A DNA stretch of 64,000 nucleotides. Source: Niallia sp. XMNu-256. GTDB taxonomy: Bacteria > Bacillota > Bacilli > Bacillales > Cytobacillaceae. Location: the NCBI RefSeq assembly GCF_036670015.1, contig NZ_CP137636.1:3140501-3204500 (forward strand). The letters are read 5' to 3'. This document shows, in pieces, positions 31,017-38,349 of this stretch. The translations under genes were made by a program, and so were the position numbers. Below the pieces are notes generated by a model. That model did not search any database. It was not told the DNA's origin and saw nothing but the letters and a program-made list of their open reading frames with translations. How positions within the stretch are numbered: position 1 is the stretch's first letter; each line of letters opens with the position of its first letter.

Positions 31017-31532
31017 TTAATCCTCCCATTGTAACAAGCCTTTTTTTCTAAACCAATTCATGATACGTCTTTCGACAAACCGATTAAATTTCGTAGCCAT
31101 CCCATCATTTTGAGCGACAGGTAAGACAAGTATCGTATGAAAACCACTGCGATTCCCACCTAATATATCGGTTAACAGTTGATCACCAATGACAACTATC
31201 TCTTCTTTTTTCAAATTCATTCTCGAAGCCGCTTGGATAAATGCATGTGACATCGGCTTTCTCGCTCTAAAAATAAATGGCATCTCTAATGGATCTGAAA
31301 ATGCCTTAACCCGTGCCTCATTATTATTTGAAACAATCGTCACTTGTATTTGATTTTGTTTCATTTTTTCAAACCATTCCATGACCAATGGTGTAGCTTC
31401 TGGTCGATCCCATTCAACTAACGTATTATCAAGGTCGGTAATAATTCCTTTAATGCCTTTTTCTTTTAATTCACTTGGATTGATATCCAAAATACTTTTT
31501 ACATGTTGACTTGGTAAAAATTGTTTTAACAA
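31017..31532 (-). CDS. yqeG: HAD-superfamily phosphatase YqeG
   Basis: YqeG belongs to the HAD phosphatase family IIIA; its substrate is unknown, though related eukaryotic and cyanobacterial enzymes act on phosphatidylglycerophosphate. The 171-residue protein has motif I TDLDNTL (D33, D35), motif II in VSNNNEARV and motif III/IV in VIGDQLLTDILGGNRSG. TTG at 31532 gives MLKQFLPSQ, matching the family start, with GGGGTG upstream. It is the first gene of the eight-gene operon. Confidence 0.92.
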   Translation of the reverse strand: MLKQFLPSQHVKSILDINPSELKEKGIKGIITDLDNTLVEWDRPEATPLVMEWFEKMKQNQIQVTIVSNNNEARVKAFSDPLEMPFIFRARKPMSHAFIQAASRMNLKKEEIVVIGDQLLTDILGGNRSGFHTILVLPVAQNDGMATKFNRFVERRIMNWFRKKGLLQWED

Positions 31533-31583
31533 ACTTTGCACCCCATTAAAATCAAATTCGTGCCCTCGAATTTGTGCCCGGTT

Positions 31584-31665
31584 TTTTATCGAGCTTCAGA
31601 ACGCCACATCCTGTGGCTTCGCCTGACTAGGACGTCCTGTCCGTCGTCGAGCTTGCTCGATAAAA
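31584..31665. repeat. Palindromic element with 11-bp inverted ends
   Basis: TTTTATCGAGC (31584-31594) and GCTCGATAAAA (31655-31665) are perfect inverted ends around 60 bases. Inside, GCCACA and TGTGGC pair, and AGGACGTCCT is palindromic. The element is GC-richer than its surroundings. It resembles a miniature inverted-repeat or dispersed hairpin element; other copies cannot be checked here. Confidence 0.6.
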
Positions 31666-31701
31666 TACCTTTAAAAAAACCGAGGCATCCGCCGGAGGCC
31701 T

Positions 31702-31795
31702 AACTTATTCAGTAAGGATATAAACCTTATTGAAACAGAAAACTGTTTGCATACACCCCTAAACCTCCATAGTGAAGTCTTTTACTGAATAAAGT
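31702..31795. repeat. Second large stem-loop element
   Basis: TTATTCAGTAA (31705-31715) pairs perfectly with TTACTGAATAA (31782-31792) around 66 bases. The interior holds AAGG/CCTT and AACAG/CTGTT hairpins. On the minus strand a GGAGG and a 15-codon frame lie inside. It could be a structured RNA or a repeat; between it and the first element lies a small GC-rich hairpin followed by a T run on the minus strand. Confidence 0.5.
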
Positions 31796-31905
31796 TAACC
31801 TCTTTTTCTAACTCTATATCTTGACAAATTTAGATCTTTTTCACCTTTACCATCATACCCAATTTTTGCTATTAGTTCAAAAAAATTTACGTCCTCGTCA
31901 TTCAC
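31795..31905 (-). CDS. Possible 36-residue ORF or gene remnant
   Basis: A GTG at 31905 opens a frame encoding 36 residues, starting NDEDVNFFELIAKIGYDG after the initiator and ending LSRYRVRKRG. The composition is protein-like, unlike the surrounding AT-rich DNA, and the frame stays open six codons further upstream. The ribosome site is weak (only AGG). I do not recognise the family. It may be the C-terminal remnant of a decayed gene; its stop touches the palindromic element. The rest of 31906-32000 shows nothing else. Confidence 0.3.
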   Translation of the reverse strand: MNDEDVNFFELIAKIGYDGKGEKDLNLSRYRVRKRG

Positions 31906-32003
31906 GATAAACCTATATTCATAAGGTTATTAAATCGTTTAATTACTCCATTTTAGAACCAAACTACTTAAAAATCGTTCGACATCTTTCAGCAAACTTT
32001 TTC

Positions 32004-32102
32004 TGTGGATAACTTTATACACAAAATAAACAGCTGATTTATTCATCCTAGTCTATTTATAAACAATTTAGTCACAAGTTATCCACGGGTATTTGTGGAT
32101 AA
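32004..32102. promoter_or_regulatory. Four DnaA boxes upstream of sda
   Basis: TGTGGATAA (32004-32012), TTATACACA (32015-32023), TTATCCACG (32079-32087) and TGTGGATAA (32094-32102) match the DnaA box TTATNCACA in both orientations, three perfectly and one with a final mismatch. In B. subtilis DnaA controls sda, which links replication initiation to sporulation. Confidence 0.88.
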
Positions 32103-32104
32103 GA

Positions 32105-32116
32105 GAACGATTGTTC
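32105..32116. promoter_or_regulatory. LexA (DinR)-type box in the sda promoter
   Basis: GAAC-N4-GTTC, the core of the Bacillus LexA operator, begins three bases after the last DnaA box and overlaps the predicted -35 element. Its position suits repression that is relieved by DNA damage. This is inference from the motif. Confidence 0.65.
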
Positions 32117-32139
32117 TTAGAAAACAAATCTGATACAGT
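32111..32139 (+). promoter_or_regulatory. Sigma-A promoter of sda
   Basis: TTGTTC (32111-32116) and TACAGT (32134-32139) are 17 bases apart, with an extended TG before the -10. The leader to the sda start is about 100 bases. Confidence 0.65.
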
Positions 32140-32246
32140 AAAAGTACAAGCTAATGAAGCATAACTTTTACTATACGCAGGAAAGATATAAATAGAACAT
32201 TTTTATAGAATTAAAGTAGTACATTTTAATGGAGGTGAATTCTGGC

Positions 32247-32387
32247 ATGTATAAACTATCCGATGAGCTACTAATCCAATCCTATCATAAAGCAATCCAA
32301 TTAAATTTAAGCCCCGATTTCATCCGTTTAATTGAAGCAGAAATTCACCGTCGATCCTTGTCCCATAAAATTACAGTAACTTCTTAA
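32247..32387 (+). CDS. sda: Sporulation checkpoint inhibitor Sda
   Basis: Sda blocks autophosphorylation of the sporulation kinases KinA and KinB when replication is blocked or newly started, so it delays Spo0A activation. The 46-residue helical-hairpin protein reads [20 protein letters not shown] at its start and continues with the second helix [14 protein letters not shown], aligning over its full length with B. subtilis Sda. GGAGGTGAA precedes the ATG. It has a dedicated control region with DnaA boxes and a LexA-type box, and its own terminator; yqeG lies beyond on the opposite strand. Confidence 0.96.
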   Translation: MYKLSDELLIQSYHKAIQLNLSPDFIRLIEAEIHRRSLSHKITVTS

Positions 32388-32392
32388 AACAT

Positions 32393-32415
32393 CCCCATAT
32401 AAATGGGGTTTTTTT
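32393..32415 (+). terminator. Terminator of sda
   Basis: CCCCAT (32393-32398) and ATGGGG (32403-32408) form a short hairpin followed by seven T. It lies between sda and the convergent psd. Confidence 0.88.
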
Positions 32416-32421
32416 CTTTAT

Positions 32422-33225
32422 TTATTTTACATTCTTATATTCGTTGTAGTTTAAATAACCAATACATTCACCAACTTTAATTTCGCTTGGAACAACTATG
32501 GATTCTTCCCTAATAAAGGCTCCCGCTTGAAATAGTAAAACAACGGAGGACCCGAATGAAAAATAGGCCATTTCACTTCCCTTTGTTAGTTTCTCTTCTG
32601 TCGTTAATTTCTCAATTGAATTAATAAACATCGCTCCAACTTTGACAATGGCAACCGTTCCATTTAAAGTCTCCACCTCTGTGATCATACGATAATTTTT
32701 TGCCAACGGCTTTTTTCCATATTTTAATCCCATTGAATTGACAGGATATGATTTTGCTCCCAAAGTCCATTGCTTGTTGATTCTACCTGTTACAGGGCTA
32801 TGTATTCGATGATAATGACTTGGGCTTAAATAAAAAATCATATAAGTGCCATCAACATAATCTTGAACGTTATCCATCCCACCGAGCATTTCCGCAATTG
32901 AATACACTTTCCCTTTAACGGTAATACAATGTTCGGCATCAATTTTACCGCACTCTTGAAGAACCGCATCAACAGGACTGATAACAGCAAAAGGATTTGG
33001 GTCAATGATTCGGGCCCCTTTTTTCAACTTTCTAGTAAAAAAATCATGAATGCTCTCGTAATCTTGTATTGACTTTTCCATTTCATGCAGATTAATTTGA
33101 TAGATTCTAGAATAAATAGGAATGAAGTACTTGCTCAGCGTTGACTTTGAAAACCTCGCCAACGTTAGTGCAACCCTTTCCCGATTTAACAAGTCTATAA
33201 AAAATCTATAAATATTTCCTAACAA
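32422..33225 (-). CDS. psd: Phosphatidylserine decarboxylase
   Basis: Psd converts phosphatidylserine to phosphatidylethanolamine at the membrane. It is a pyruvoyl enzyme that cleaves itself at a Gly-Ser bond; here the site is FGSS near the C-terminus, where most homologues have GST, so the serine that becomes pyruvoyl is kept. Other motifs are VISPVDAVLQ and LSPSHYHRIHSPVTG. The 267-residue length fits the Bacillus proenzyme. TTG at 33225 has a GGGGGG stretch six bases upstream; the ATG at 33252 has none. It is divergent from pssA, which makes its substrate. Confidence 0.95.
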   Translation of the reverse strand: MLGNIYRFFIDLLNRERVALTLARFSKSTLSKYFIPIYSRIYQINLHEMEKSIQDYESIHDFFTRKLKKGARIIDPNPFAVISPVDAVLQECGKIDAEHCITVKGKVYSIAEMLGGMDNVQDYVDGTYMIFYLSPSHYHRIHSPVTGRINKQWTLGAKSYPVNSMGLKYGKKPLAKNYRMITEVETLNGTVAIVKVGAMFINSIEKLTTEEKLTKGSEMAYFSFGSSVVLLFQAGAFIREESIVVPSEIKVGECIGYLNYNEYKNVK

Positions 33226-33346
33226 TGTTTTCCCCCCAAAAAAAGACCCCATTTGTCACTTTACTATTAGGCATAAAAACTTTAAAATTATATATTATTA
33301 TATAGTATACTTTAGGAGTTATTCCCTTTCCATAAGGAGTGAGGAG

Positions 33347-33886
33347 ATGTTTTTATCAGGCGTAATTGATCAGACGATCAAAAAATTTAAAGCACAAATT
33401 GCAAATGTATTGACTCTCGGTAATTTGACTTTAGGCGGCTTTGCCATCATTAGTAGTATAAAAGGGGATCTAAATTTAAGCTTGCTATTAATTTTTATTG
33501 CTGCGCTTTTGGATCGGTTTGACGGAATGACAGCTCGAAAATTAAATAGTGAATCAGAACTTGGTGAACAATTAGATTCCATGAGTGATATTATATCATT
33601 CGGTGTTGCACCTGCGCTTCTATTATATCAAGGAATCTTATCTGAGTTCGGTGCCCCTGGCTCATTCTTTACAATTTTTTATATTGCCTGTGGTGCTTTT
33701 AGGCTTGCACGATTTAATGTTTCAAATACGAAAGGCTACTTCACAGGTCTTCCCATTACTGCAGCAGGGTGTATTATGACCCTCAGCTTTTTAGCCATTT
33801 CATTTTTACCTCCACAATTTTTCCTTTTTCTCAATATTATTCTTTCATTCCTCATGATCAGCACGTTCCGGATGAAAAAAGTTTAA
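33347..33886 (+). CDS. pssA: CDP-diacylglycerol-serine phosphatidyltransferase
   Basis: PssA makes phosphatidylserine from CDP-diacylglycerol and serine, feeding Psd. The 179-residue integral membrane protein has the CDP-alcohol phosphotransferase motif with the aspartates of DRFDGMTAR and LDSMSD (about residues 57-80) and hydrophobic helices before and after it. AAGGAG lies seven bases before ATG. A TATACT at 33306-33311 is a possible -10. Both lipid genes sit together here, next to sda and sigK, unlike the pssA-ybfM-psd operon of B. subtilis. Confidence 0.96.
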   Translation: MFLSGVIDQTIKKFKAQIANVLTLGNLTLGGFAIISSIKGDLNLSLLLIFIAALLDRFDGMTARKLNSESELGEQLDSMSDIISFGVAPALLLYQGILSEFGAPGSFFTIFYIACGAFRLARFNVSNTKGYFTGLPITAAGCIMTLSFLAISFLPPQFFLFLNIILSFLMISTFRMKKV

Positions 33887-33905
33887 TATTCGTATGATTA
33901 CAAAG

Positions 33906-33940
33906 TCAAGCCTTCTTAATCTCGAATGGCTTGATTTTTT
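33906..33940 (+). terminator. Terminator of pssA
   Basis: TCAAGCC (33906-33912) and GGCTTGA (33928-33934) pair around a 15-base loop and are followed by six T. Confidence 0.8.
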
Positions 33941-34030
33941 ATTTTTCAATGGGACAGACAAAAAACTCTCCTTGCACACATAGATATTAGTTAAACATGT
34001 TTTAAATCTTTTGGCAGCGGAGGTGGCGTC

Positions 34031-34750
34031 ATGTCTGGAATTATTACTGCACTTGGCTTTTTGATTAAAGAGATTGTCTTTCTTGTTTCTTATGTTAAAA
34101 ACAACGCCTTTCCCCAACCGCTTTCTGCCTCTGACGAACGAAAATATTTACAACTGATGGCAGAAGGGGACTCACATGCACGGAATATGCTAATTGAACA
34201 TAATTTACGGCTTGTCGCACATATTGTTAAAAAGTTTGAAAACACGGGTGAAGATTCGGAAGATCTCATTTCAATTGGAACCATTGGATTAATTAAGGCC
34301 ATAGAAAGCTATTCCGATGGAAAAGGGACAAAACTGGCAACCTATGCGGCAAGATGTATTGAAAATGAAATCCTCATGCACTTAAGAGCATTGAAGAAAA
34401 CAAAGAAAGATGTTTCTTTGCACGATCCAATTGGTCAAGATAAGGAAGGAAATGAAATCTCCCTCATCGATGTACTAAAATCGGAATCAGAAGATGTCAT
34501 CGATACCATCCAACTCAATATGGAGCTTGAAAAAGTAAAAAAATATATCGATGTTCTAGATGAACGGGAAAAAGAAGTCATCATAGGCAGATTTGGACTT
34601 GATTTACAAAAGGAAAAAACACAGCGTGAAATTGCTAAAGAACTTGGCATTTCTCGTAGCTATGTATCTAGAATTGAAAAAAGAGCCTTAATGAAAATGT
34701 TCCATGAATTTTATCGGGATGAAAAAGAAAAACGACAAAGCTTAGATTGA
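34031..34750 (+). CDS. sigK: RNA polymerase sigma-K precursor
   Basis: Sigma-K directs late mother-cell gene expression. The 239-residue precursor has the hydrophobic prosequence ending FLVS before YVKNN, matching the SpoIVFB cleavage site after residue 20, then region 2 with LVAHIVKKF and [15 protein letters not shown], and region 4 with the helix-turn-helix [23 protein letters not shown]. The gene is continuous, with no skin-type insertion at the site where B. subtilis splits it into spoIVCB and spoIIIC. CGGAGGTGG precedes the ATG. It is monocistronic with a terminator. Confidence 0.98.
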   Translation: MSGIITALGFLIKEIVFLVSYVKNNAFPQPLSASDERKYLQLMAEGDSHARNMLIEHNLRLVAHIVKKFENTGEDSEDLISIGTIGLIKAIESYSDGKGTKLATYAARCIENEILMHLRALKKTKKDVSLHDPIGQDKEGNEISLIDVLKSESEDVIDTIQLNMELEKVKKYIDVLDEREKEVIIGRFGLDLQKEKTQREIAKELGISRSYVSRIEKRALMKMFHEFYRDEKEKRQSLD

Positions 34751-34762
34751 TAGAAATTTCAC

Positions 34763-34797
34763 CAACCTACAGAATTTAAAACTGTGGGTTGTTTTTT
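34763..34797 (+). terminator. Terminator of sigK
   Basis: CAACCTACAG (34763-34772) pairs with CTGTGGGTTG (34782-34791) with one wobble, followed by six T. Confidence 0.85.
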
Positions 34798-34904
34798 CAA
34801 TTAACATTAGACAAGATGTAAAAGATAACTTACAATACACATGATTATCAAAAATGAACAAAACCTATATTTATGAGATCAAACCGATTACCAGGAGGAT
34901 GAGT

Positions 34905-36158
34905 ATGGAAAATAAAAGTATTGTGAAAGATTTATCACTTGCGCCTGACGGCCATTTGAAAATTGATTGGGTTAAAAATCATATGCCTGTCTTGAATAGT
35001 GTTGAAAACTATTTTAAAGATACTCAACCATTTAAAGGACTTAACGTGACAATTTCTCTTCATTTAGAAGCCAAAACTGCTTATTTAGCTAAAGTCGTTC
35101 AATCAGGGGGAGCTAACGTAACTATTTGTGGCAGTAATCCACTTTCAACCCAAGATGATGTCGCAGCAGCACTAGTTGAAGACGGAGTAACGGTATATGC
35201 AAAATATAATCCTAGCCAAGAAGAATACAAAGATTTCCTTATTAAATCGTTAGAGACTAAGCCAGATTTAATTATTGATGATGGCGGTGATTTAGTTACT
35301 GCACTACATTCAGAAAGACCCGATTTACGAGTGAATGTTCGTGGTGGATGTGAAGAAACGACAACAGGCGTGATCCGCAACCGAGCTCTTGAAAAAACAG
35401 GTAACTTGGCCTTTTCAATGGTAGCCGTAAATGATGCACAATGTAAATATTTATTTGATAACCGTTATGGTACAGGTCAATCGGTTTTTGATGGAATTAT
35501 GCGTACCACGAATTTAATTATGGCAGGAAAAACAGTTGTTGTTGTAGGTTACGGTTGGTGCGGTAAAGGCGTCGCCATGAGAGCCAAAGGTCTTGGCGCC
35601 AAAGTCGTCGTGACAGAAGTAGACAATATTAAAGCGATTGAAGCCCATATGGATGGTTTCACTGTGCTGCCTATGATTGAAGCAGCTAAAGTTGGGGATG
35701 TATTCATTACTGTGACAGGTAACTATAAGGTCATTAATAAAGATCATTTGCAAAACATGAAAGATGGGGCCCTCCTTGCAAACGCTGGACATTTCGATGT
35801 TGAAATAAGTAAAAGAGGTTTAGATGAAATATCTGTGTCTAAACGTACAGTACGGGCTAATATTGAAGAATACAAAACAAATGATGGCAGAAGATTATAC
35901 TTACTAGGTGAAGGCAGACTTGTAAACTTGACTGCTGCAGACGGCCACCCTGCTGAAATTATGGATATGACCTTTGCCTTGCAAGCTCTTTCTCTTCAAT
36001 ACATTAACGAACATTATAAAGAGCTGAAACCACAAGTTTTAAATGTTCCACATGCAGTTGACGAAAGAGTTGCCGAGTTAAAGCTGCAAAGCGAAGGGAT
36101 TGTCATTGATACATTAACAGAAGAACAAACTAAATATTTAAGCAGCTGGGAAGTCTAA
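34905..36158 (+). CDS. ahcY: Adenosylhomocysteinase (SAH hydrolase)
   Basis: AhcY reversibly splits S-adenosylhomocysteine into homocysteine and adenosine with bound NAD. The 417-residue protein has LHLEAKTAYL with the substrate residues, DDGGDLVTALH, the NAD-binding VVVVGYGWCGKGVAMRAKGLGA and VNLTAADGHPAEIMDM. ATG at 34905 has AGGAGG six bases upstream; two upstream in-frame ATGs have no ribosome site at a proper distance. It is convergent with mtnN, which degrades the same substrate by another route. Most Bacillus use only the MtnN-LuxS route, so this is a gain relative to B. subtilis. Confidence 0.96.
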   Translation: MENKSIVKDLSLAPDGHLKIDWVKNHMPVLNSVENYFKDTQPFKGLNVTISLHLEAKTAYLAKVVQSGGANVTICGSNPLSTQDDVAAALVEDGVTVYAKYNPSQEEYKDFLIKSLETKPDLIIDDGGDLVTALHSERPDLRVNVRGGCEETTTGVIRNRALEKTGNLAFSMVAVNDAQCKYLFDNRYGTGQSVFDGIMRTTNLIMAGKTVVVVGYGWCGKGVAMRAKGLGAKVVVTEVDNIKAIEAHMDGFTVLPMIEAAKVGDVFITVTGNYKVINKDHLQNMKDGALLANAGHFDVEISKRGLDEISVSKRTVRANIEEYKTNDGRRLYLLGEGRLVNLTAADGHPAEIMDMTFALQALSLQYINEHYKELKPQVLNVPHAVDERVAELKLQSEGIVIDTLTEEQTKYLSSWEV

Positions 36159-36173
36159 TTTCTGGTAATAAAA

Positions 36174-36210
36174 ACAGCTCCTACTTGAATAAGTTGGAGC
36201 TGTTTTTTTG
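36174..36210. terminator. Bidirectional terminator between ahcY and mtnN
   Basis: Fourteen-base arms AACAGCTCCTACTT (36174-36187) and AAGTTGGAGCTGTT (36192-36205) pair with a single mismatch, flanked by A and T runs on both sides. Confidence 0.9.
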
Positions 36211-36213
36211 AGG

Positions 36214-36921
36214 TTATTGGAAAGACTGCCAGCTTTTCAACATGCCGTCAACGATTTTATAAGAATGAAAGGCAGCTTTTTCGGTGAATTCCAAGAAATT
36301 TACCTTTGCAGAACCGTCTGCTTCATCTGACATCGAACGAATAATAACAAATGGCACCTTATTCATGTCGCAAACTTGTGCAACAGCTGCCCCTTCCATT
36401 TCAGCACAAGAGCCAGATAAATTTTGATAAAGCTCGTTTACTTTTTCACGACTTGCGATAAACTGGTCCCCTGAGAGAATTCTTCCTGATCTAACTTTTT
36501 GTTCCGAGATCACCTCACCGCTAACGGTTAGAGCAAGGTTTTGTAAATGCGGATCAGCCTGAAAAATGTGGTGTTCACTATAAGGTATTTTCCCGACCTC
36601 AAATCCCAAAGCTGTCGCATCCATGTCATGGTGCATAGCTTCAGAAGAAACGACGATATCCCCAATATGGAGATCTGGCGCTAAAGCCCCCGCCACTCCT
36701 GTAAAAATAACATGCGAAACGGAAAATTGATCAATCAATATTTGTGTACAAACACTTGCATTGACTTTTCCAACCCCACATTTACATATAACGACTGAAA
36801 AACCATTTAAAGTTCCAGTATAAAACGTAATACCTGCTTTCTCTTCTTGGGAAACAAGCTTCATACTATTACGATAATGCAAGATTTCTGCATCCATTGC
36901 GCCAATTATACCTATATTCAT
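36214..36921 (-). CDS. mtnN: MTA/SAH nucleosidase
   Basis: MtnN (Pfs) removes adenine from methylthioadenosine and S-adenosylhomocysteine, giving methylthioribose and S-ribosylhomocysteine. The 235-residue protein has E12 in MNIGIIGAMDAEI, the GVAGALAPDLHIGDIV phosphorylase-fold motif, MEGAAVAQ and the catalytic aspartate in SMSDEAD. GGAGGTAATA precedes ATG. It is the last gene of yrrT-mccA-mccB-mtaD-mtnN; in B. subtilis it directly follows yrrT instead. Confidence 0.97.
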   Translation of the reverse strand: MNIGIIGAMDAEILHYRNSMKLVSQEEKAGITFYTGTLNGFSVVICKCGVGKVNASVCTQILIDQFSVSHVIFTGVAGALAPDLHIGDIVVSSEAMHHDMDATALGFEVGKIPYSEHHIFQADPHLQNLALTVSGEVISEQKVRSGRILSGDQFIASREKVNELYQNLSGSCAEMEGAAVAQVCDMNKVPFVIIRSMSDEADGSAKVNFLEFTEKAAFHSYKIVDGMLKSWQSFQ

Positions 36922-36936
36922 TATTACCTCCGACCT

Positions 36937-38241
36937 TTATTCATTAAGTAGTGATTTCATTATTCGGTTGACTTCATAGTAAACTCTTTCTTCATCTACT
37001 GTTAATAATTGTTTATTTTTCATAATCGGCTTTCCTTGTACATACATATCCTTTACGTCTCTGCCAGATCCTGAATAAACAAGATGGGAAATCGGATTGT
37101 GAGTATGGGGTTGATAGAAAGGTGAATTTCGATCAATTATAATGAAATCTGCCTCTTTTCCAACTTCTAGGCTGCCGATTTTATCATCCAACCAGAGAGC
37201 TTCAGCACCATATTTAGTCGCCATTAAAAGCGCAGTCTCAGCATTAATTAAGGTAGCATCCAATTCTACCCCTTTATGCAGAATCGCCACTTGCTTTAAT
37301 TCTTCAAATAAGTCCAAGTTATTGTTGGAAGCAGAACTATCTGTACCTAAAGACACAGTTACCCCCTTCTCCAGCATTTTACGAATGGGTGCGATTCCTG
37401 AGGCTAATTTAAGATTACTAATAATATTATGAGATACTTTCACGTCATATTTCGCTAGAATGTCAATTTCCTCGTCATTCACATGGACAGCATGAGCAAC
37501 CAAAGTTGGTTGATTAAAAACCCCAATCTCTTCCAAGTGTTTGACAGGTCGGTTTCCGTATTGTTCTACATTTTGTTCTACCTCTTGAATCGTTTCAGAC
37601 ATATGTATATGGATCGGAACGTTAAGATCTACTGATTTATCAACAATTTTTGAAATAAATTCAGGATCACAAGTATACGGAGCGTGGGGTGACATCATCG
37701 TTGTAATTCTCCCATTTCCTTGTCCATTCCACTCCTTCGCAAAATTAGTGGCTTCCTCAAGTTTCATCTTTTTTTCTTCTTCTGAACCTAATGCAACGAT
37801 CCCTCTGCAAAGTTTCCCACGAATTCCAGATGTGTCTACCACTTTTGCGACTTCGTCCATATGATCATACATATCGACGAAAGTAGTGGTTCCTGTTCGA
37901 ATCATTTCAACAATTGATAAATAGGAACCCCATTTCGCGACTTCAGGATTAAATTTAGCTTCAATCGGCCAAATTTTCTCTTCCAACCACATCTTTAATG
38001 GTAAATCATCCCCATATCCACGTAATAAAGACATTTGCACATGACCATGAGTATTAATCAGACCTGGTAATAATAGATCGCCATTTAAATCGATTGTCTC
38101 TTGATAGTCATCTTTATCATTTGGTGTTTCTCCGACATAGGTAATGAGGCCATTCTCAATCGCAATCGCCCCATTTTTCACTATTTCATGTTGTTCATTA
38201 CAAGTAATAATTGTTCCATTATAAAGCAACGTACGTGTCAT
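36937..38241 (-). CDS. mtaD: MTA/SAH deaminase
   Basis: MtaD-type amidohydrolases deaminate methylthioadenosine or S-adenosylhomocysteine to the inosyl forms. The 434-residue protein has the metal-binding HGH (residues 65-67) after PGLINT, further histidines in SPHAPYTCD, HIHMSET and VAHAVHV, and the aspartate in GTDSSASNNN. The phrase SHNIISNLKLASG with LLRGYGDDLPLKMWL matches the MtaD group rather than guanine deaminases or chlorohydrolases, but the substrate is inferred. It lies 16 bases before mtnN, another enzyme using both nucleosides, which supports the call. B. subtilis lacks it at this locus. Confidence 0.87.
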   Translation of the reverse strand: MTRTLLYNGTIITCNEQHEIVKNGAIAIENGLITYVGETPNDKDDYQETIDLNGDLLLPGLINTHGHVQMSLLRGYGDDLPLKMWLEEKIWPIEAKFNPEVAKWGSYLSIVEMIRTGTTTFVDMYDHMDEVAKVVDTSGIRGKLCRGIVALGSEEEKKMKLEEATNFAKEWNGQGNGRITTMMSPHAPYTCDPEFISKIVDKSVDLNVPIHIHMSETIQEVEQNVEQYGNRPVKHLEEIGVFNQPTLVAHAVHVNDEEIDILAKYDVKVSHNIISNLKLASGIAPIRKMLEKGVTVSLGTDSSASNNNLDLFEELKQVAILHKGVELDATLINAETALLMATKYGAEALWLDDKIGSLEVGKEADFIIIDRNSPFYQPHTHNPISHLVYSGSGRDVKDMYVQGKPIMKNKQLLTVDEERVYYEVNRIMKSLLNE

Positions 38242-38349
38242 TTTAAAGTCTCCTTATTGTACTAATGTTAAATAGCTTACTATATTTTTGTAGCCAATGG
38301 AAGTATAGAAAGAGAGGCTTAAATTTGTAAACGGCCTCTCTTTCTATGC

